Assembly: GCA_012295275.1 (NCBI GenBank)
Contig: CM022665.1
Coordinates: forward strand, 15,353,476-15,417,475
Reading direction: 5' to 3'
DNA: 64,000 nucleotides
From: Chrysomallon squamiferum
Taxonomy: Eukaryota > Mollusca > Gastropoda > Neomphalida > Peltospiridae
Part shown: positions 14,401-30,100 of the stretch, piece after piece
Layout of the letters: each line of letters begins with the position of its first letter
Position numbering within the stretch: position 1 is the first letter of the stretch
Made by a program: the position numbers and the translations under genes
Notes under the pieces: model-generated
The model's database searches: none
What the model was told of the DNA's origin: nothing
The model's input: only the letters and a program-made list of their open reading frames with translations

Positions 14401-17400
14401 TTACTTTTTGTTTTTTTGTCTAAAATGAAGTTTACATCACAAACAATAAGAATTATAAATAGCATACTTGTTCCACAATATGTTTATGTCTGTTCTGTAC
14501 ACAGATGCTGAACATATAAGCTATCACTATAATACAAGAGACTAAATCTCTCTCTTAGTTATCCTGATAACACTCCTCACAGTTCATCAATACAGAGCAA
14601 CATTTGTTACATAGAATACATTCTTTCCATTCATTTTGATCACACACTTACATCACAGGAATTCTTGTTATTTATGTCTTTGCCAGCACTGGGTTACTAG
14701 AGTACAGTCTGAAACAGCAAAATTCCTTGATTCACCCATAACTGCCAGTTTGCCGATGACAGGAAATGCATGTACAGCATTTTGGTTGTCTGCTACATTT
14801 TGTCTAGCTGTCAGCTTGGCTTACAGACAAGAAATTTGTTGAATATAATTCAGCTTGAAGTTTAAAAATGAAAATCAAATCTGCAGGTTAAAAAAAAGAA
14901 GAGAGAAACTCAGAAAGTCAAATTATAAATAAATTTAAAAAAAGGGATAAAAGGTATGTTTTTGTCTGCAGAAAATAAATTGTTTTACCAATTTAATGTT
15001 ATTATTTTTATTTAAAATAATAATAACATAAACAACAACAACAACAACAATTTCACTTGTAATTTTAATGTCTAAGATTTCTCATGAGATCTGGTTTATC
15101 AGCATTGTTATAAAGACACTCAGTTCTATGCCACCTATCCAGAACCTAAACTTGCTTAAATATCATTATCTATATTCAATTCTTCATCTTCTTATCTTTA
15201 TTAAACTGATTTAAAATCGTGTGGTGTTGTGAAAGGTTCTAGGATACCAGTCTATACCTGTTTGTTAAAATGGAGTATATTTTCAAAGCTTACATCCCAT
15301 TTCATCTGCAGAGCTGCAGTTTATCATAGACATCCTCAGTCTTGTTACAAGTTAAAATTATTAGACACATCTGTAGAGAATGTCTGAGGCTGTTTTGTTT
15401 GGCAGAAATCTTGTTGTAGCTAATTGTCTTGACATGAGAATTAACACATGATGTATTACAGCAAATTTGTTAAAAGATATGTTTTGTCTTGCGTGTTTCC
15501 TGTAGCACAGGTTCTAGACAGTTTGAAAAAAGGTGTTTTTTGTCTTTTAATAATTTGTTGTTGTTGTTATTTAAGTAAAACAACATATAATTAATTATTA
15601 TTATTATTTGAACAAATGCATATTAATTCTGCAAACATAAACAAATTGCTGTTATTATTATTATTTAAACCAGTGCATACTATTTATGAATTATTCATAA
15701 GTATACATTATTATTTTTATATCTACTATTCTATATTATTAAGTGATAAACCAAAGTTTTACTTGCTAATTATATTCCTAAAGATATACAGATACGAATA
15801 CATATGCACAATGCATAGGTGAATAAATGAACAAAATGAACTCTCCTGGCTATGGAAGTGCACCTAGAATAATGCTCAGTATCTGGTTTCTTCCTTTACT
15901 ATAACAATATTTGTAAGTCATTAAAATTCATGAAAATGAAAGCAAGAGGTTTTTATTCATTATCAATAATATGTTAGTGAAGAATATTATTATTATTAAA
16001 ATTAATAAATAAATTAATAGTAATAATAATAATTATTATTATTATTATCATCATTATTTTTATTGATATTAATTACACACCAATTTTGTGGTCCATTATG
16101 AGCTTTACCATAAAACTTACAATTAACACTTTGTTATTTGCCATTTAAGAATACCTTGTGATAGATCTTCCAGATAAAACAACAAAGTTAGTCAAATTTA
16201 AATTGGGATTTAGCATTGAAAACACATCACATAATATATATTCAGGAATGGAAAAATGAGTTTCTTAAGACTTTTGATATACATTTGAAAATAAAATTAA
16301 AATTTTGTTTTTAGTGATATTAAAATGTTTGGGGGTATAGTTCAGTTAATTAATATACACTATTTTCACATGTTATTACTTATTTATTCTTTATCTAATT
16401 TTGAACGAAGATATTGTTACTAATTGAGAACTGAGAAATAGAAGGTAGCTGACAGTTTTAATTATGATAATGATCCTTGATGAGGTGAGATACTCTTGTC
16501 AAGTTAGTTGATCCATGCCAATACGTGGAAAATAGCAGCCTGTTTCCTTTCCATGTCAAGATTTAAATCTTTTGTTTATACAGTGATATATCAGAGCAGG
16601 TTGGATATTACAGAAGTAATTACTTTTTTTTTTTTTTTTTCTTTTTTTTTCTCTCTTTTTAAAAAAAAAAGAAAAAAAAGAAAGAGGAGCATTATCAAAG
16701 TAGCTTTTGTAGTTGTTTCTTTTGTGTTTGGATTCATTTTTCTTTTTTTTTCTAATCTTCAATCAAAATATTGTATTAAATTGTTGGGGTTTATTTAGTA
16801 AAGGGTTTCAGAAATAAGGTTAGAAAATTAGAGAGATTTTTGTTACTTTATTTTGTTTAGTTTTCTTCATAGTTTTGTTTTATTTTTTTTAAATTTTATG
16901 TTAAATATGCAAAAGGTTTATTTTATAATTTTACATAGTTCTAAATAGAAAATATTTTCAGTGCTGGGGAAAAAGTGGTTACCTCCCTTGCATCATGTCA
17001 CATCAAATTAATTTATTTTTAAATATAGTATTATCTTCAGTCCATTCAGTTATATTGATAATGTTTAGCTTTTAGCTTTAACTTACTTTACCAAAATCTG
17101 TTAGCTAAAATTAGATTTTGTGTAATATCTATTAAATATTTGCAATAAAACTTTTCCTTCTTTTTTTTTTTGTTAAATAATCAGACAGGGGACAATAGAA
17201 CCAGTTCAGATAAATGAAGTGTGTATAATTTAGTGTTAGTTAAAATCATGTCAAAAACAAAATTGTAGTCACATGAAATTTTATAGTTTTGTATGATTTT
17301 TGGTAAAAAAGTAAATGAGATTAAATAATAATTTAAACAAAATTATAAATTATTATGTATATGACATATAAATATAGAACATCTGTTTTGTGAGTTTTAA

Positions 17401-18019
17401 GTTTCTTCAATAATAATAATAATATTTTCTACTGAAAAAAGTGTTCAAAGATTAATAGTTTAAAATATGCTGTTTTTTCTTTTAACATTTGTACATGGTA
17501 ACATGTAAGAAACAATAAAATATGTGACCTAAATAATTCTGAATAAGGAAACCAAAACACAGGTGTAATCAATATAATCTCCAGGTATAAAAATAAATAA
17601 ATAAAATAATACCACTCTGTCCAGACAATATCATGACCAGTTATAGTATATGTGTATGTAGCTATTTCTCATTTCCTTGTGTGTCTTTTTGCTAGTTTAG
17701 TTTTCATCTGGCATGTTGATGGTGTAAAGAAATATGTTGTTCATGTGTTTTAGTTACACATGTATCAGAAACAGAGTTTACCTGAATTCTTATAGAACGT
17801 TGAGATACCAGTGCTGTAAATTATTACATTTTTGTTGTGTATGTAGACGTACAAATTTAACATATAACACATACACACACAAACACACACACGTTTATAT
17901 ATATTTTTATTTTTTTATTTCATATCTTTTTCTCGGTTTAAAAAAAAGAAAAAAAGAAAATTGTTTCTTATTCTCTTCCTTTTTCTTTCATACTTTGTTT
18001 TAATTGTTCTTTATCTGCC

Positions 18020-18108
<89 letters not shown>

Positions 18109-21100
18109 CTTTTTTGTCAGTCACTTTCACTCCCATTATTTATCTCTGTATAATCTTAATCTGTTAAGACTCCTGGTTGTTTTCTTTCATTCTCCCATTC
18201 CAAGATGTCACTATCAAAAGTACCTAAATCAGAGCTTTTGTCGTTTTCTTTTAATCTATGAGTATGTGTACACTTCTTAAAGCCACAGTCTGTTATTTTC
18301 ATCACAGATTTCAACACATGCTTGATGAAAAAGACTTAATCTTAACCAGCTGCCCAGCTAACCATAGACTTCACTTAGTAATATTTGTACATGGAAATTC
18401 AAATGAAGGCATCTTGGAGAAAATGGTGTTGGGTGCTGTGACCGAATTTCTTCTATCACTGGTCCAAGTTATCGAAACATGTTAACACAGGGTATTCTAT
18501 ATTAATGATAAACTGTACATTTTTGCTAAAAGCTTGATGTGTCAGATTTGAACACCTGTCATGTCAGTTTTAACTGTCAGTTTAAGAATTTTTAGAAATA
18601 TGATATTACGTTTATTAACAATACGGTTTGGGTGGGCAAACATGTTTTATCTTTCACTTTTAGAGATAAATTAAAATCAATATTTTAATCAGCAGTACAC
18701 ACACACACACACATTTTTTTTTTTTTTTTTTTCCTTTCATCTTATATTGACTAATTTTCCATCATGGATACAAATACATAGTATAGAGGTTTGAAGTATG
18801 ATGGGTCACAAGATCTGTCCTCATTCATATCTATTAGTCACTTCACATAGGTTTATTATAGGGGATGATAGTAAAACACTTTCTTGACTGGGAAATAATT
18901 CTAGAAACATTAGAAATAGGTTACTCATTTTGTAATATAGACTCACAGCCCCATTCAGCCATTGAAATCATTACTGACTGAATTAATAATATGTTGAAAA
19001 GTTCTGAATTGCATGCTGTAAAACATAAAAATCATTTCAGAGAAGAAGAAAGAAAGAAAAAAAAAATTAACTCATACCCCATAGAGCGCACCTTTGCTTT
19101 AATTGTCAGTTTGCCTAAGTATGTATAAAATATATATGTTCCTCTTCACCTTTCCACTGAAGTGCATCATGCTAGTGCAAAACTGTTTTCAATTGACCTG
19201 AACAACCCATCTGTTTTAAAATGGCCAATCTTGATTTGGCCTGTTAACCCTGATTGGCACCTTGTCGGCATTAATTAATGGATTGGGGTCACACCTGAAA
19301 TATCTATCAGCTGATTGCTGTTGACAGATTGAGGTCAAATGGATTAAGTATTTATTGATTACCAGGTGGTTTCGAGGTAGAGCAGAAGGGAAGGAGGGGG
19401 AGCAACTTAATTGAAGGTTTGTGTTAAATGTGTAATTATAGTCTCTCTGATGACGGTGTTTCTTAGTGCTTGAGAAGTTCAGAATAAACAAATCCAAAGA
19501 AATCAAAGGAGAATATTTGTAAAATTATTTTTATAATTAGAGAGATTTCTTTTCAGAGATAAGTCTCTAATATAAATATTGAAATGTGTGAATTTTTATT
19601 AATTCTTGGGTAATTATTATTAATCTCCGGTTGTTAGCCATACAAAAAATACATGAAGTGATGGCTGTGCTTTGAAGTACTTATTAAATCAGCTGGTTTT
19701 TTTTTTAATTATACTTCACATCCAACATTATTTTGAGGAATAATTGTAAAATAAATAAATAATAATTAAAGATTGTGAAAATTAATCCATTTTTAAATTT
19801 TTATTTAATTTTCAGAATTTACTCACTTATTTTTAGTTGTTTTATTTTTTAATATTATCTCTGTCAAAGTTGTTTCTATTAGAGTTTCTGTGTTTTGGGG
19901 TTGTTTTTCCACCCTTCTTCCATGTAACAGAACACATGTGTACACTATAAATAAAACAAAATGGCAATTGTTCTTTATTATTAGCAAAGTTTAGACTTAA
20001 ATATTATTATAATCACTTGAAACACAGAGACTGATATAAACCATAGTAATACACTTGTTCACATGACAGAAGCACATTTGAAAGCCAGTTTGCCTTTAAT
20101 TTTATCACGTACATTGTGTCCCATTGATTGATAAGTCTATGAAACTTTATACCAAACAAGTAATATTGTCATGATTTATTATTAGAAAAAAACTGATAGC
20201 CAGTTTAATTACTCTTGAGTAATCACTTGACTTGAAAATATACAGACTTGATTTAAACTATAATAAAAATACATGTGTTCAATCGCCTTTCTCTAAATTA
20301 ACTATGTGTAATTTGTCTGATGTATAATATTTCTAGTTTTGGAAAATTAATACTAAATTAATTGTTAAAAGTTAATTTCATACTTTACTGTTAGCAAAAA
20401 TGTGTGGCATTAAACTAAAGTTATGTGACAGTATACTCACTTGATTTAGACTATTCATATATAATATTATATATATTTACACCAGAAGCCACAACATCTG
20501 TAATTTAGTCATTGATGTATTACTGGTGGTTTCCTAGTATGATGTTATGATTGGTATTCTTGGGATGTCTAACATTAGACAGTTATTTATTATGAATAAT
20601 CAAAGAACTGATTTGTCTGTGTTCCCACAGAGATCTCTGAGTGTTTGTTTTGGACAAGCAAAATACTCAAGGAGGACTTCCATTAGCTTAGAAAAATAAT
20701 CTTTGTCACTTTGGAGATTATTAATAAAAGTGTTTTCAGAGATTTTTCTGTTTGGTGAAGTAAAGGAGAAGAAACAGTTTTAATGAAAATACTTGTTCAA
20801 GTGAAGTGGTTGAAATAATAAGTTTCACTTTGTCCAGGCAGCTCTGTGTTTAAACTTCTGTCGAGAAAATTAATCTCTTCTGGACGCAGATCTTTCCTGA
20901 ATGCATAGAAGTCATTGAACTTATTTTTGTATTATTAAGTCTTATTATTGATCTTTCCACTCCATTTGAACAAGAAGTATGACACACATTGAGCCTAGTT
21001 TAATGTTTTTAAAGGTTATTTCATCTTTTATTTTTTTTTCTTGTTCTAAACATATTGGAAACCAATACATCTTTGAAGCTGTTGTTCAGTTGTCAAAAAT

Positions 21101-24100
21101 AATAGTATTCATTATATAGTCCATATTAATCATTTGGATACATATTTATATTTATCAGGCTTTTTTTATTAATGTATTATGACGCATAACCAGACTACTG
21201 AAACATTTTTCAATCATTATCAACAAATGTCTGACACTTAATATTAGTTAATGTTACATATTTTGAGATGTTGTTAAAGTAAAGATATTCCTTTCTTTCA
21301 TTATTAGTGTTTTATTTGTGACCTGAATTATCATTGTTATTTTATTTATTTGTTTATTTTTCAATGGTAAAACTCTTATAATTTTAATTTTCATTTAGCA
21401 ATTTGTAAAATTTATTTTAAGGTCTGCTTAAGTAATTATACTTTGTTTTTTTCCCCAACCTACTGATCATGAATAACTATTGTATCTTTGTGTTTTAAAT
21501 TATATTGGGTATTTCATAATGTAGGCTGCGATTTCTTTTTGGGAATTTGATTGACTGATTTTATCAAACACCATGTATAGTGAATATTTATATATATATA
21601 GAAAAATACCTATTTTTGAAAATTTACTTTTTATTTATATTGTGTGTGTGTCCATGTGTGTCTGTATGTGCATGTATGTTAGTGTCTGTGTGTGTTTTGT
21701 GTATATATAAAGCGTAAGTTCCACTTAGATAATCCATTGTGATCTATTTTGTTCAGTGGATCATAAAAATTAAGTAATTCCCTTATAATGCATGAACTAG
21801 ATTTAAACAGTGCATGATCATGTCATAAACTGTCATGTTTGTCATGGAGAACAATACCTCATGACACATTTTAACTGGTAACTGTTTAGTTATTGGCTTT
21901 CAAACACATGACTTGTTTAGTTTGGTAAACAAAAACCAGATTTATAATGTCTATGATGACAGTGTTTGTAACTATTGGTATTATAGTTTGTTGTGATCAG
22001 TATATGCAAAAATAGAATGGTAGCTTCTTTTTTTTTTCAAATAGATTTTTTATTACTCCAGAAAATCAATTGTCTTACCTTACATAGTTTTTATAGAGAC
22101 ATATGTAAATTTATATATATATATAGTGAAAATAGTGAAAGACAATAACAACATGTGATGTATTAAAAGAGACCTGGATTTCCATGGTATCAAGTTACTC
22201 TTTAAAAAATAGTTTAATACTGGACAACTTAGCTCAGGATGCATTTCATTATAATTCTGTAGTATTTCACGGCAGGGTTTGTCTTAATGCCAATATGGTA
22301 CAGTTTGCTTCAGTTGAATCACACACTACTTCTTGAGTTATCTGAGTTAAGATTTTACTTTTGTATCTCTGGAAAATGTGCTTGCAGTAGTAAAAAAACA
22401 AACAAACCTACATGAATTATTTAAATTTGTAACTTTAAAAAACTCAGTACATATATATATATTTAAATTATTGTTTTTATTGCCAACCAATCCTTGTACA
22501 AAACATTATATTACTTTTAAAAAAAATGCATATTTATAACTTTTTATTTTTTTTATTTCCAGTATTTGGAAGCTGCTGAGAACTTCAGTGCCAAGGACGA
22601 AATATGTAATAATGTTATAGACTTTGTGAAGAACCAGAAAGATATATGTGAGAAAAAACGTTCACACCAGTTGCTAGAGGTTGTACTGTACAAAACAGCT
22701 CTAAACTCACAGACTGGCAGACACAAGAGATCCATTGCTTACCTCCAAGTGAGTAAACATGAGATTGTTTTCTTATTTAATCCCTTGTCAGCTACTGTGC
22801 TAGCTGTTATTTTTCACAGATTTGTAATCAGTGTATAATGTGAAATGTTGTCAAGAATCAATTGAGCTTTTAGTGAGAAAAAAAAAAATTCTATTGAGGC
22901 TTGTCAAATTTTATTTATTGTTGTATCAGAATTCATAAATGTTTTAATCAAAGTGACAGTGACATGGTCTAATAAATGAAAATATGTAATATAATATTTT
23001 TTATTTTTGTCAAATAATAGACAAAGCTGGAGAATATACTTAAGGAACATTTAAAAAAAAAAAATAATAGCAATACTATTTTTTGTGTGTGTGTGTGTGT
23101 GTGTGATATTTGTATTTTTTGCTACTGGCTGTTTTATATATCTGTTTAGTTTTTGGAAACTATAATAAAAAGTATGGCAAAGCTTTTTTGGTGGCTTGGA
23201 TATTACAATTTACATTTCTTTTTTTCATACTTTCTAGCCATTGATAGACATGTAGACAAAGTTTGTTATATTAATTATCCTCTATTAATACTAGGAAAGT
23301 TTGGTTGTCACTAAAATAATAAATTGCTGACAGTAACAATGTATTTGGACTATTTTTCATGTAGACATTTTAATTATTTTTAAATTATTTTATTTTATTT
23401 TAATGGTCTTTTAAAATCAACAATAGAATAATGTGGAGTACAGTTGAAATCATTTTGAGCATTAATTAAAAATAATGCATTTATGAGCTTTTATACTTTA
23501 AGATGTCTCTTGTTTTGTTTTCATTATTTATTGGTCTGACTTTTTTAACTTAATAATAAGTTATCATTTCATTTCACTGTTTATTTATTAATGAATCATT
23601 TTTAAGTAACAATTTTAATGTCACTGCCCAGTTTTCACAGAAAACATTTCACCTCAGTGGTCATGGTCTTGGCATGCACTAATAAAACAACTGGTCTTTC
23701 AATGTGTTATTTTCATTACTAACTTTTCTTTCTCAATCTTGATGTCTCCTGATAAAGATCACTGCATTCCTCCACATGTCAAAGCACCTGTTCCTTCCCC
23801 TGTTGACCTTGGAAGCACAAGGCATTCAAAACTAACAGACAGAAATTCTTTTCTCACTCTCACGAGATTGCCTTTTATAATTTAATTGTAAAAGAATCTG
23901 TCTCAAATTAAACAGGATGATAATAAAAATAGTGGCTTGTACCAAGATAGGCTTGTATTTTTTTTTTTTTTTTTTTTTTTTGTCAGTTTATTTTGTTTGT
24001 AATGTTTTAGTGGTTTTGGATCTGAAAATATGATTAAGTAATTTTATGAATATTTGTTTAATAACGAACGATCATTAGCTAGTTCTGGTATTAAATATTA

Positions 24101-27100
24101 GATACAGAATTTTAAAATACAAAGGGATAATCAGGTGATTCTGCAATAATAATAGATACAGTAAGGAATCTTTTATATGCATTTATTCATAGATAAAAGA
24201 CCATGAACATCATGGCTTTTCAGCACTGACTGGAGGATGTAACACCAGTAAAAAGCATTAATATGACAACTCTTTACTTTTTAGATCACAAAGCTTTTCA
24301 ACATAGGTTTTAAAAAAATCAGAAGTTGCCAAATGCCTTTCATAGTTTTAAGGACCTAAACATCTTGATATTCTTTTAATGTTCTGTATTAATCTGTCAC
24401 AGATTACAAAAATTACTGTGACTGATATGTTTTTAATGTTCTGCTTGCTGCACTTTTTTTTATTATTATTATTATATATTTTTTTTTCATTCCTTTAACA
24501 GTTATAAGAACTCAAATGGCACAAACTTCTTTTAATGTTTTATCTCAGATGCATATCTATGTTTTTATTTCCTCCACTGCTTTATGAACAGAGAAGGGGT
24601 GATGTGCTTTTAATGTTTATCCCTTCCGTACCTTTAAGAATACCAAAGGTGTGATATGCTTTTAATGTTCTGTATGGTATAGGTTTGGTTTCCTGTTTCT
24701 AAATCATACTGGTCCATTCCTTCTGGCCGTGTTGCTAGTTTGAGATGAAGTTTCTTTGTTGATAGACATCAGAGCAATATTTCCTCACAGTGGACTCCCA
24801 CTGATTCCTAGAAGCTCTTTTTTCCATTGATACAGCAAGATATAATCTGGGCAGGCAGCCACGAGTAATAAATAAAATTATTATTAACACCCTGTCCTCT
24901 TTGCAGCATGTTAGAGGCTTTCAGTGCCAATTTATTTTATACATGTTTTATGTCTTTATTGTTGTAAATGTGACAGAAAATGTTACTTTTTCTTAATAAT
25001 AACTGAATTTTTTATGTTAAAAAGAAATTTCATCAGTTTATTATAACACACTGTTTGTCACAGACTATTTTAAATTTATTTATCTCATATCTCAGGAGGC
25101 AATCTATCAGATCATCCTGACCAGTTTTGTTTCATTTTTGAAAAACATCAAATTATGTTATCATTAATTAAAAAAAATAATAATAATTAAAAAAATGCTT
25201 ATCAATTATTTTTCTAATTTGTACGTAATGACATGCAAATCTATATACACACATTTCACATAAATGTAGCTCACTATTTCTTCATGGTTCATGAAATAAA
25301 TTGAAAGAAATATATGTGTGTGTGTGTATATGTATTCTAAATAAAAAAAATGTATATGTATATATGCATACAAATACTTATTTACTGTACTTAAGGAACC
25401 CATCCCAGTGTTGGAATCTGGCCACAGATTTCATGGAGTGGCTTGTTTTATCCATTTCAATTGTTGATACAGTGTGTGTGATATTTCCTGATACCATACC
25501 CCCAGATCCTGCCATGTGGAAGGTTACATACTTGTTTCCACATTTTTTATTGTCTGTACCTGTGGGTGATTTCTCCTGACATCCTTTGTTTTGCTGCTCC
25601 CAGGGGTAATGTCTTCATGTGGCAACCAGTTCTGTCATTATTTGTATATCTGTGCTGTTTTCATAAATAATTAAACCAAGAAGCAACAAACAGAAAATGT
25701 AATATATCCATTCCATCTCCAGTGTGTGTCTGGGAACTTGCTGAATTTCTAACTGAGCCTGTGTTGAATACCTCTTTCCATATCTGTCTATCTCTATCTC
25801 TGTTTATGTCTCTATCTATCTAGTGATCTGTCTATCTGTCCATCTATCTATATCTGTCTATCTATCTATCTATCCATCCATCCATCCATCCATCCATCCA
25901 TCCATCCAACCATCCATCTATACATGTTTACCAGTAATGCCTATATATTTGGTACATAAGAAAGTTTGTGTTAAGTATACCAAAATACAGTTTATGTTCA
26001 TAACAATACTATATAGATTATTTATATAGTGCATGCCTGTGAATCATGATACAGCTGGGCATATATAAGTTATAACACACCCAAACACCCACACAAATAC
26101 TGTTTATATTATCTTTAAAAATTTCTTATGTTCAAGGGGTTTTTTGGTTGTTAACTGATGTTTATAATTTAAAAAAATTACAGATTAATTTTTGTTCTGA
26201 CATTCTGCCATTTACTTTTTTTTTTTTCATTTTAACTTGGAAAATGGAATATGATTTCTATCTGTCTATCTCTATGTGTGTGTATGTCTGTGTGTATGTT
26301 TGAGTTCATATGTACACAACATTATGTGCATGTGTGTGTGTGAGACTAATTATGTGTATATGTTTAGTGAAATATTTGATAAAACATAGAATTATTAAAA
26401 AGATATTATTAAGAATATATATTATCCATTGTTACTTTTATTTGTAATTAGTTCTAACCTTCATTGGACATGTGTATCTGATTTGGTTTCAGTAAATCAT
26501 TTAGCACACTTTGCTTTCTCATGTTCATTCATTTTTAATGAGATGCATATGAATATCTGAAAAAGAATAAACTTTAAATTGCTTTTAAACCCATTTCTCT
26601 AAACACTGGGATTATTAATACTACACTTCATGGTAGACTTTTAATATCAGTCAGAAACTGTGCAGATAATTTTTGGTCATCCTGTACATATTCAAACATA
26701 TTTATTCCCTCAGTAATTTCCATTACATGTGTGCTGTTGTTGTTTTCTGCTATTATCAGCTTTTGTTTATTTTCAGAGTGGAAAAACAGTGCCTGAATGT
26801 ATTGCTTTTGAAAACACACATTGGATTTGTGTTTGTTTTTATACACATGTTTGTACAGTAGACCTGCTCTTGACAGCTCTGTTTTACAGGTGTTATATCA
26901 CCTGTGCCATTGTAATTTAGACAGAAATAACTCTTTGTTTATACTGCCTGCATTTACATATCTCAGTATATTCATAAATATGTTAGTCATTTTTTTTACA
27001 TTACTTTTTTTTCTTCTTTTTTTTTTTTTTTTTTTTCTTTTTTTATTTCTTTTTTTTCTAGGTATAATGTAACACACTATGCAGAGTTTAAATTACGTGT

Positions 27101-30100
27101 GCTTTTACCATCATGATTTAGAAAATGAATGATCTCCCACATTTAAACATCCTTAAAGGTTTAGACATCTTATACATATATGATACATGCATATATACAT
27201 CTTTCTATTTTGTAGTAATAATAAATAAATAAATAAATAAAACCACTGTATTAATATTACCTCTTGCTTTACTCATCTGACAGAAACCCTTATTTTTCAT
27301 TACATAGTCTATAATGACATCTATTATTTTACTTTATTAATCATTCCCAAAATGCATCTAAACTAAAGTCTTTTCTTTTTCCACACAAATTACAAATAGA
27401 AAAAAAATAGAAAATCTTCAAGTCTTGTTTGAGTAACAGCAACCACTTTATATTGTACCTGATTTTAAAACTAATGTGAAGTGGCAGGACTAAGGGGGGC
27501 CTGTCAGTTGAATAGAGTACAATAAGTTAATGGATAATTTAACTAATTAAGTGAAGCTGTGTGTAATATGCCGGTTTATTGATGAAAGTATTTAAGGCTT
27601 AACTTTGCCAAAATTGTTTAAGAGATTTTCATTGAAAAATGGATTTGGGGGTACATTTAAGTAGTTTTGAGGTTAGGGGGAATGATTTTTATTCTTTTAT
27701 TTTTTATTTTTTTCCTTCTGACTGATTTTTCATTAGAATATTTAAAATGTTGTGGGTGTGTGTGTCAGTGTCAGTGTCAGTGAATGAGTTGTTTCATGAC
27801 CAACTATTTGATATACATAATTATAAAATTACGATAAACAAAACCCAAGACTCTTCCAAAAATAACCCTACAAAACAAAAATTTTTAAAATGAAAATGTA
27901 GAAAAAAGAAATGTTACTCCAATATTATAATAAACAGATTGAAGTCTGTTTCTGCATTACTGTTTTATTATAAAAAAATACAGTTATTATTTATTTATTT
28001 GTATTAATATTTTATGGTATGTGCTGGACTTCTTGCAATTAGAACATAATGTCTAAAATTAATTTCCTTTCATTTAGTCTCTGAAATCATCTATAATTAT
28101 CAATATTTGTCATATTTACAGTCAATACTGAAAGGAAAAACTTCTTCAGGTGAAACAAAAATGAGTCAACTGCTGAAAATATTTGAGCCAATTGACAGAA
28201 GTTTGTTGTGGTTGTCCTACATTAATCTGCTGGAATTTCATCAGCTTCCAGGTCAGCTCTATGATCCAGCCAATCAGAATCCAGGAAAGATAATGTCAAA
28301 GGTATTTTCATTGGTTAATTTTTTTTTTTTTTTTTTTTTGCTGTTTTAATCTTTTTAGTTTTGTTGGAACACTTTTGATCTGTCAGTTACTATGCAGATT
28401 GGTTCTTGTTAATACTTGGCAAAAGAACCAGATATACAGCTGAATTTAATAAATCTTATGAGAAAAAGAAAACAGAAGGAAGAAAGCTATATCTTCTTTC
28501 TTTTTTCTATTTTAAAGAAAAACAAAACATTTTAATTGTTTAATCTTGATGGTATATTGATTTAATGTAGTCTAGATCCAGTTTTGTTTTCAAATATTTT
28601 AAGATATTATCATTATGAATAAAAACTTCAACATTTATATAATTGTGAAACAACGGGGAAATGATAAAGTAATGGACAAACAAAATAGATGATGATGTTA
28701 ATGATAATATATGTGCATCTTTGTGATCATAAATACTGTTTGTGCAGTTGAAATAATGATACTTTTATATTTATTATTTTATTTATTACTTGGTAACATA
28801 TTTTTTTCTAAATTTCAGTAATTTCTCTCATTTCTTGTTTTTATGTATAAGTTTTTATGCTATACTGTTTTCTAAAGCATCTGTATTTATTAACTATATT
28901 TTGCTACTGAAGTACAGAGGTTAGATATTGATAACCAGTTTTAAAACCATAAGTTATGACCTGTACTGCAACAGCCATATAAAAAATTTAAATTAAGAAA
29001 CACTGTTAAATTTATAATAAAAATAATAATAATAATAATAATTATTATTATTATTATTAATTTTTTTTTTATTACTGTTTATTTATTATTATTTATTACT
29101 AAATTATTATTATTATTATTTTTGTTTGTTTGTTTGTTTATTATTTATTTATTTTGCAGAGAAAACTTTTATTGCCATGGGATTCAAAAACGACTATGAA
29201 CACCCGAGTGGACACACTTGTTGAGTATCTGTGGGCAGCAGTGGATGTTTGCTGTGGGGAAGTGGGAGCTGATGATCCAGTATATCCAGGATGTATTTGT
29301 TTATATGAGAATTTAGTTCATCTACTCAAGTCCCAGTCTAGGTAAGCAGCTGAAATGAAATTTTATTTGATAATGATTTTGAGAGCTCACTTATAAAGCT
29401 AAGACATTTAGTCATACTGTAACAATTTCCAGTTCTGACTAATAACAGACCAAATTTTTGCTCTCCTGTCTGTGAGAAGTTGCATTCTGAAAATCCGTTG
29501 CTGCTAATTTTGCACTGTTTCTTAGAATGATGTCTGTAGAAAGTATGAAGTTCAAATAACAGGCACACTAATATTTGGTATGAAAGTAGACTGAAGCAGT
29601 GGGTGAAATGGGAAATGATCCAAAATGACTCCATTGAGGAAGATAATCTTAGTTTTATTTTTAAGCAGTAATGATATAGCAAACTGATTCCAATGCTGAA
29701 AGTTTATTTACATTGCCATTGATATAGAAATACCTTTTATCATTAATATATTTATGCCTCTTTAAATAACTATGGTATCTTATTATTATTGTTATTTTTG
29801 TGCTTGTAAATTAAACACAGCAAACAAATCATTATTTTTTTTTTTTACCTTCTCATATACGTACATGTATGTATGTATGTATGTATGTATGCATATATGC
29901 ATATGTGTACATACACACACACACACACACACACACAGATATATGTATATACCTAACACTGTGAAGTTAGAGTTAAAACAATTTTTTAAAGATTATTTTA
30001 AGATATATTTACTTCAGTTTAAAGAGTCCTGTGAAAAAGAAATAATAATAAATAAATAAATAAATAAATAAATAACGAAGAAGATGAAGGAAAAAAAATA

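Larger units (their letters stand above)
12236..22562 (+). other. 10.3-kb intron between exons 17 and 18
   Basis: Largest intron of the gene. AT-rich, with ATT and T tracts, a CT repeat, and some more complex stretches (about 12.9-13.9 kb, 14.4-14.9 kb, 18.2-18.5 kb and 19.1-19.5 kb). No exon fits between the flanking residues, which are contiguous in homologs. No transposase, tRNA or long open frame seen. Confidence 0.85.
22749..28121 (+). other. 5.4-kb intron between exons 18 and 19
   Basis: AT-rich with a GT tract, T24, tandem repeats, TCTA/ATCC repeats and a T/C tract near 27.0 kb. 23.6-23.9 kb and 24.7-24.9 kb are more complex. No exon or known element recognised. Confidence 0.85.

Noticed and set aside
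18258-18485. 75-codon frame in the 10.3-kb intron
   Set aside because: No similarity or domain, no splice sites in phase with the flanking exons, and the flanking ZFC3H1 residues are already contiguous.
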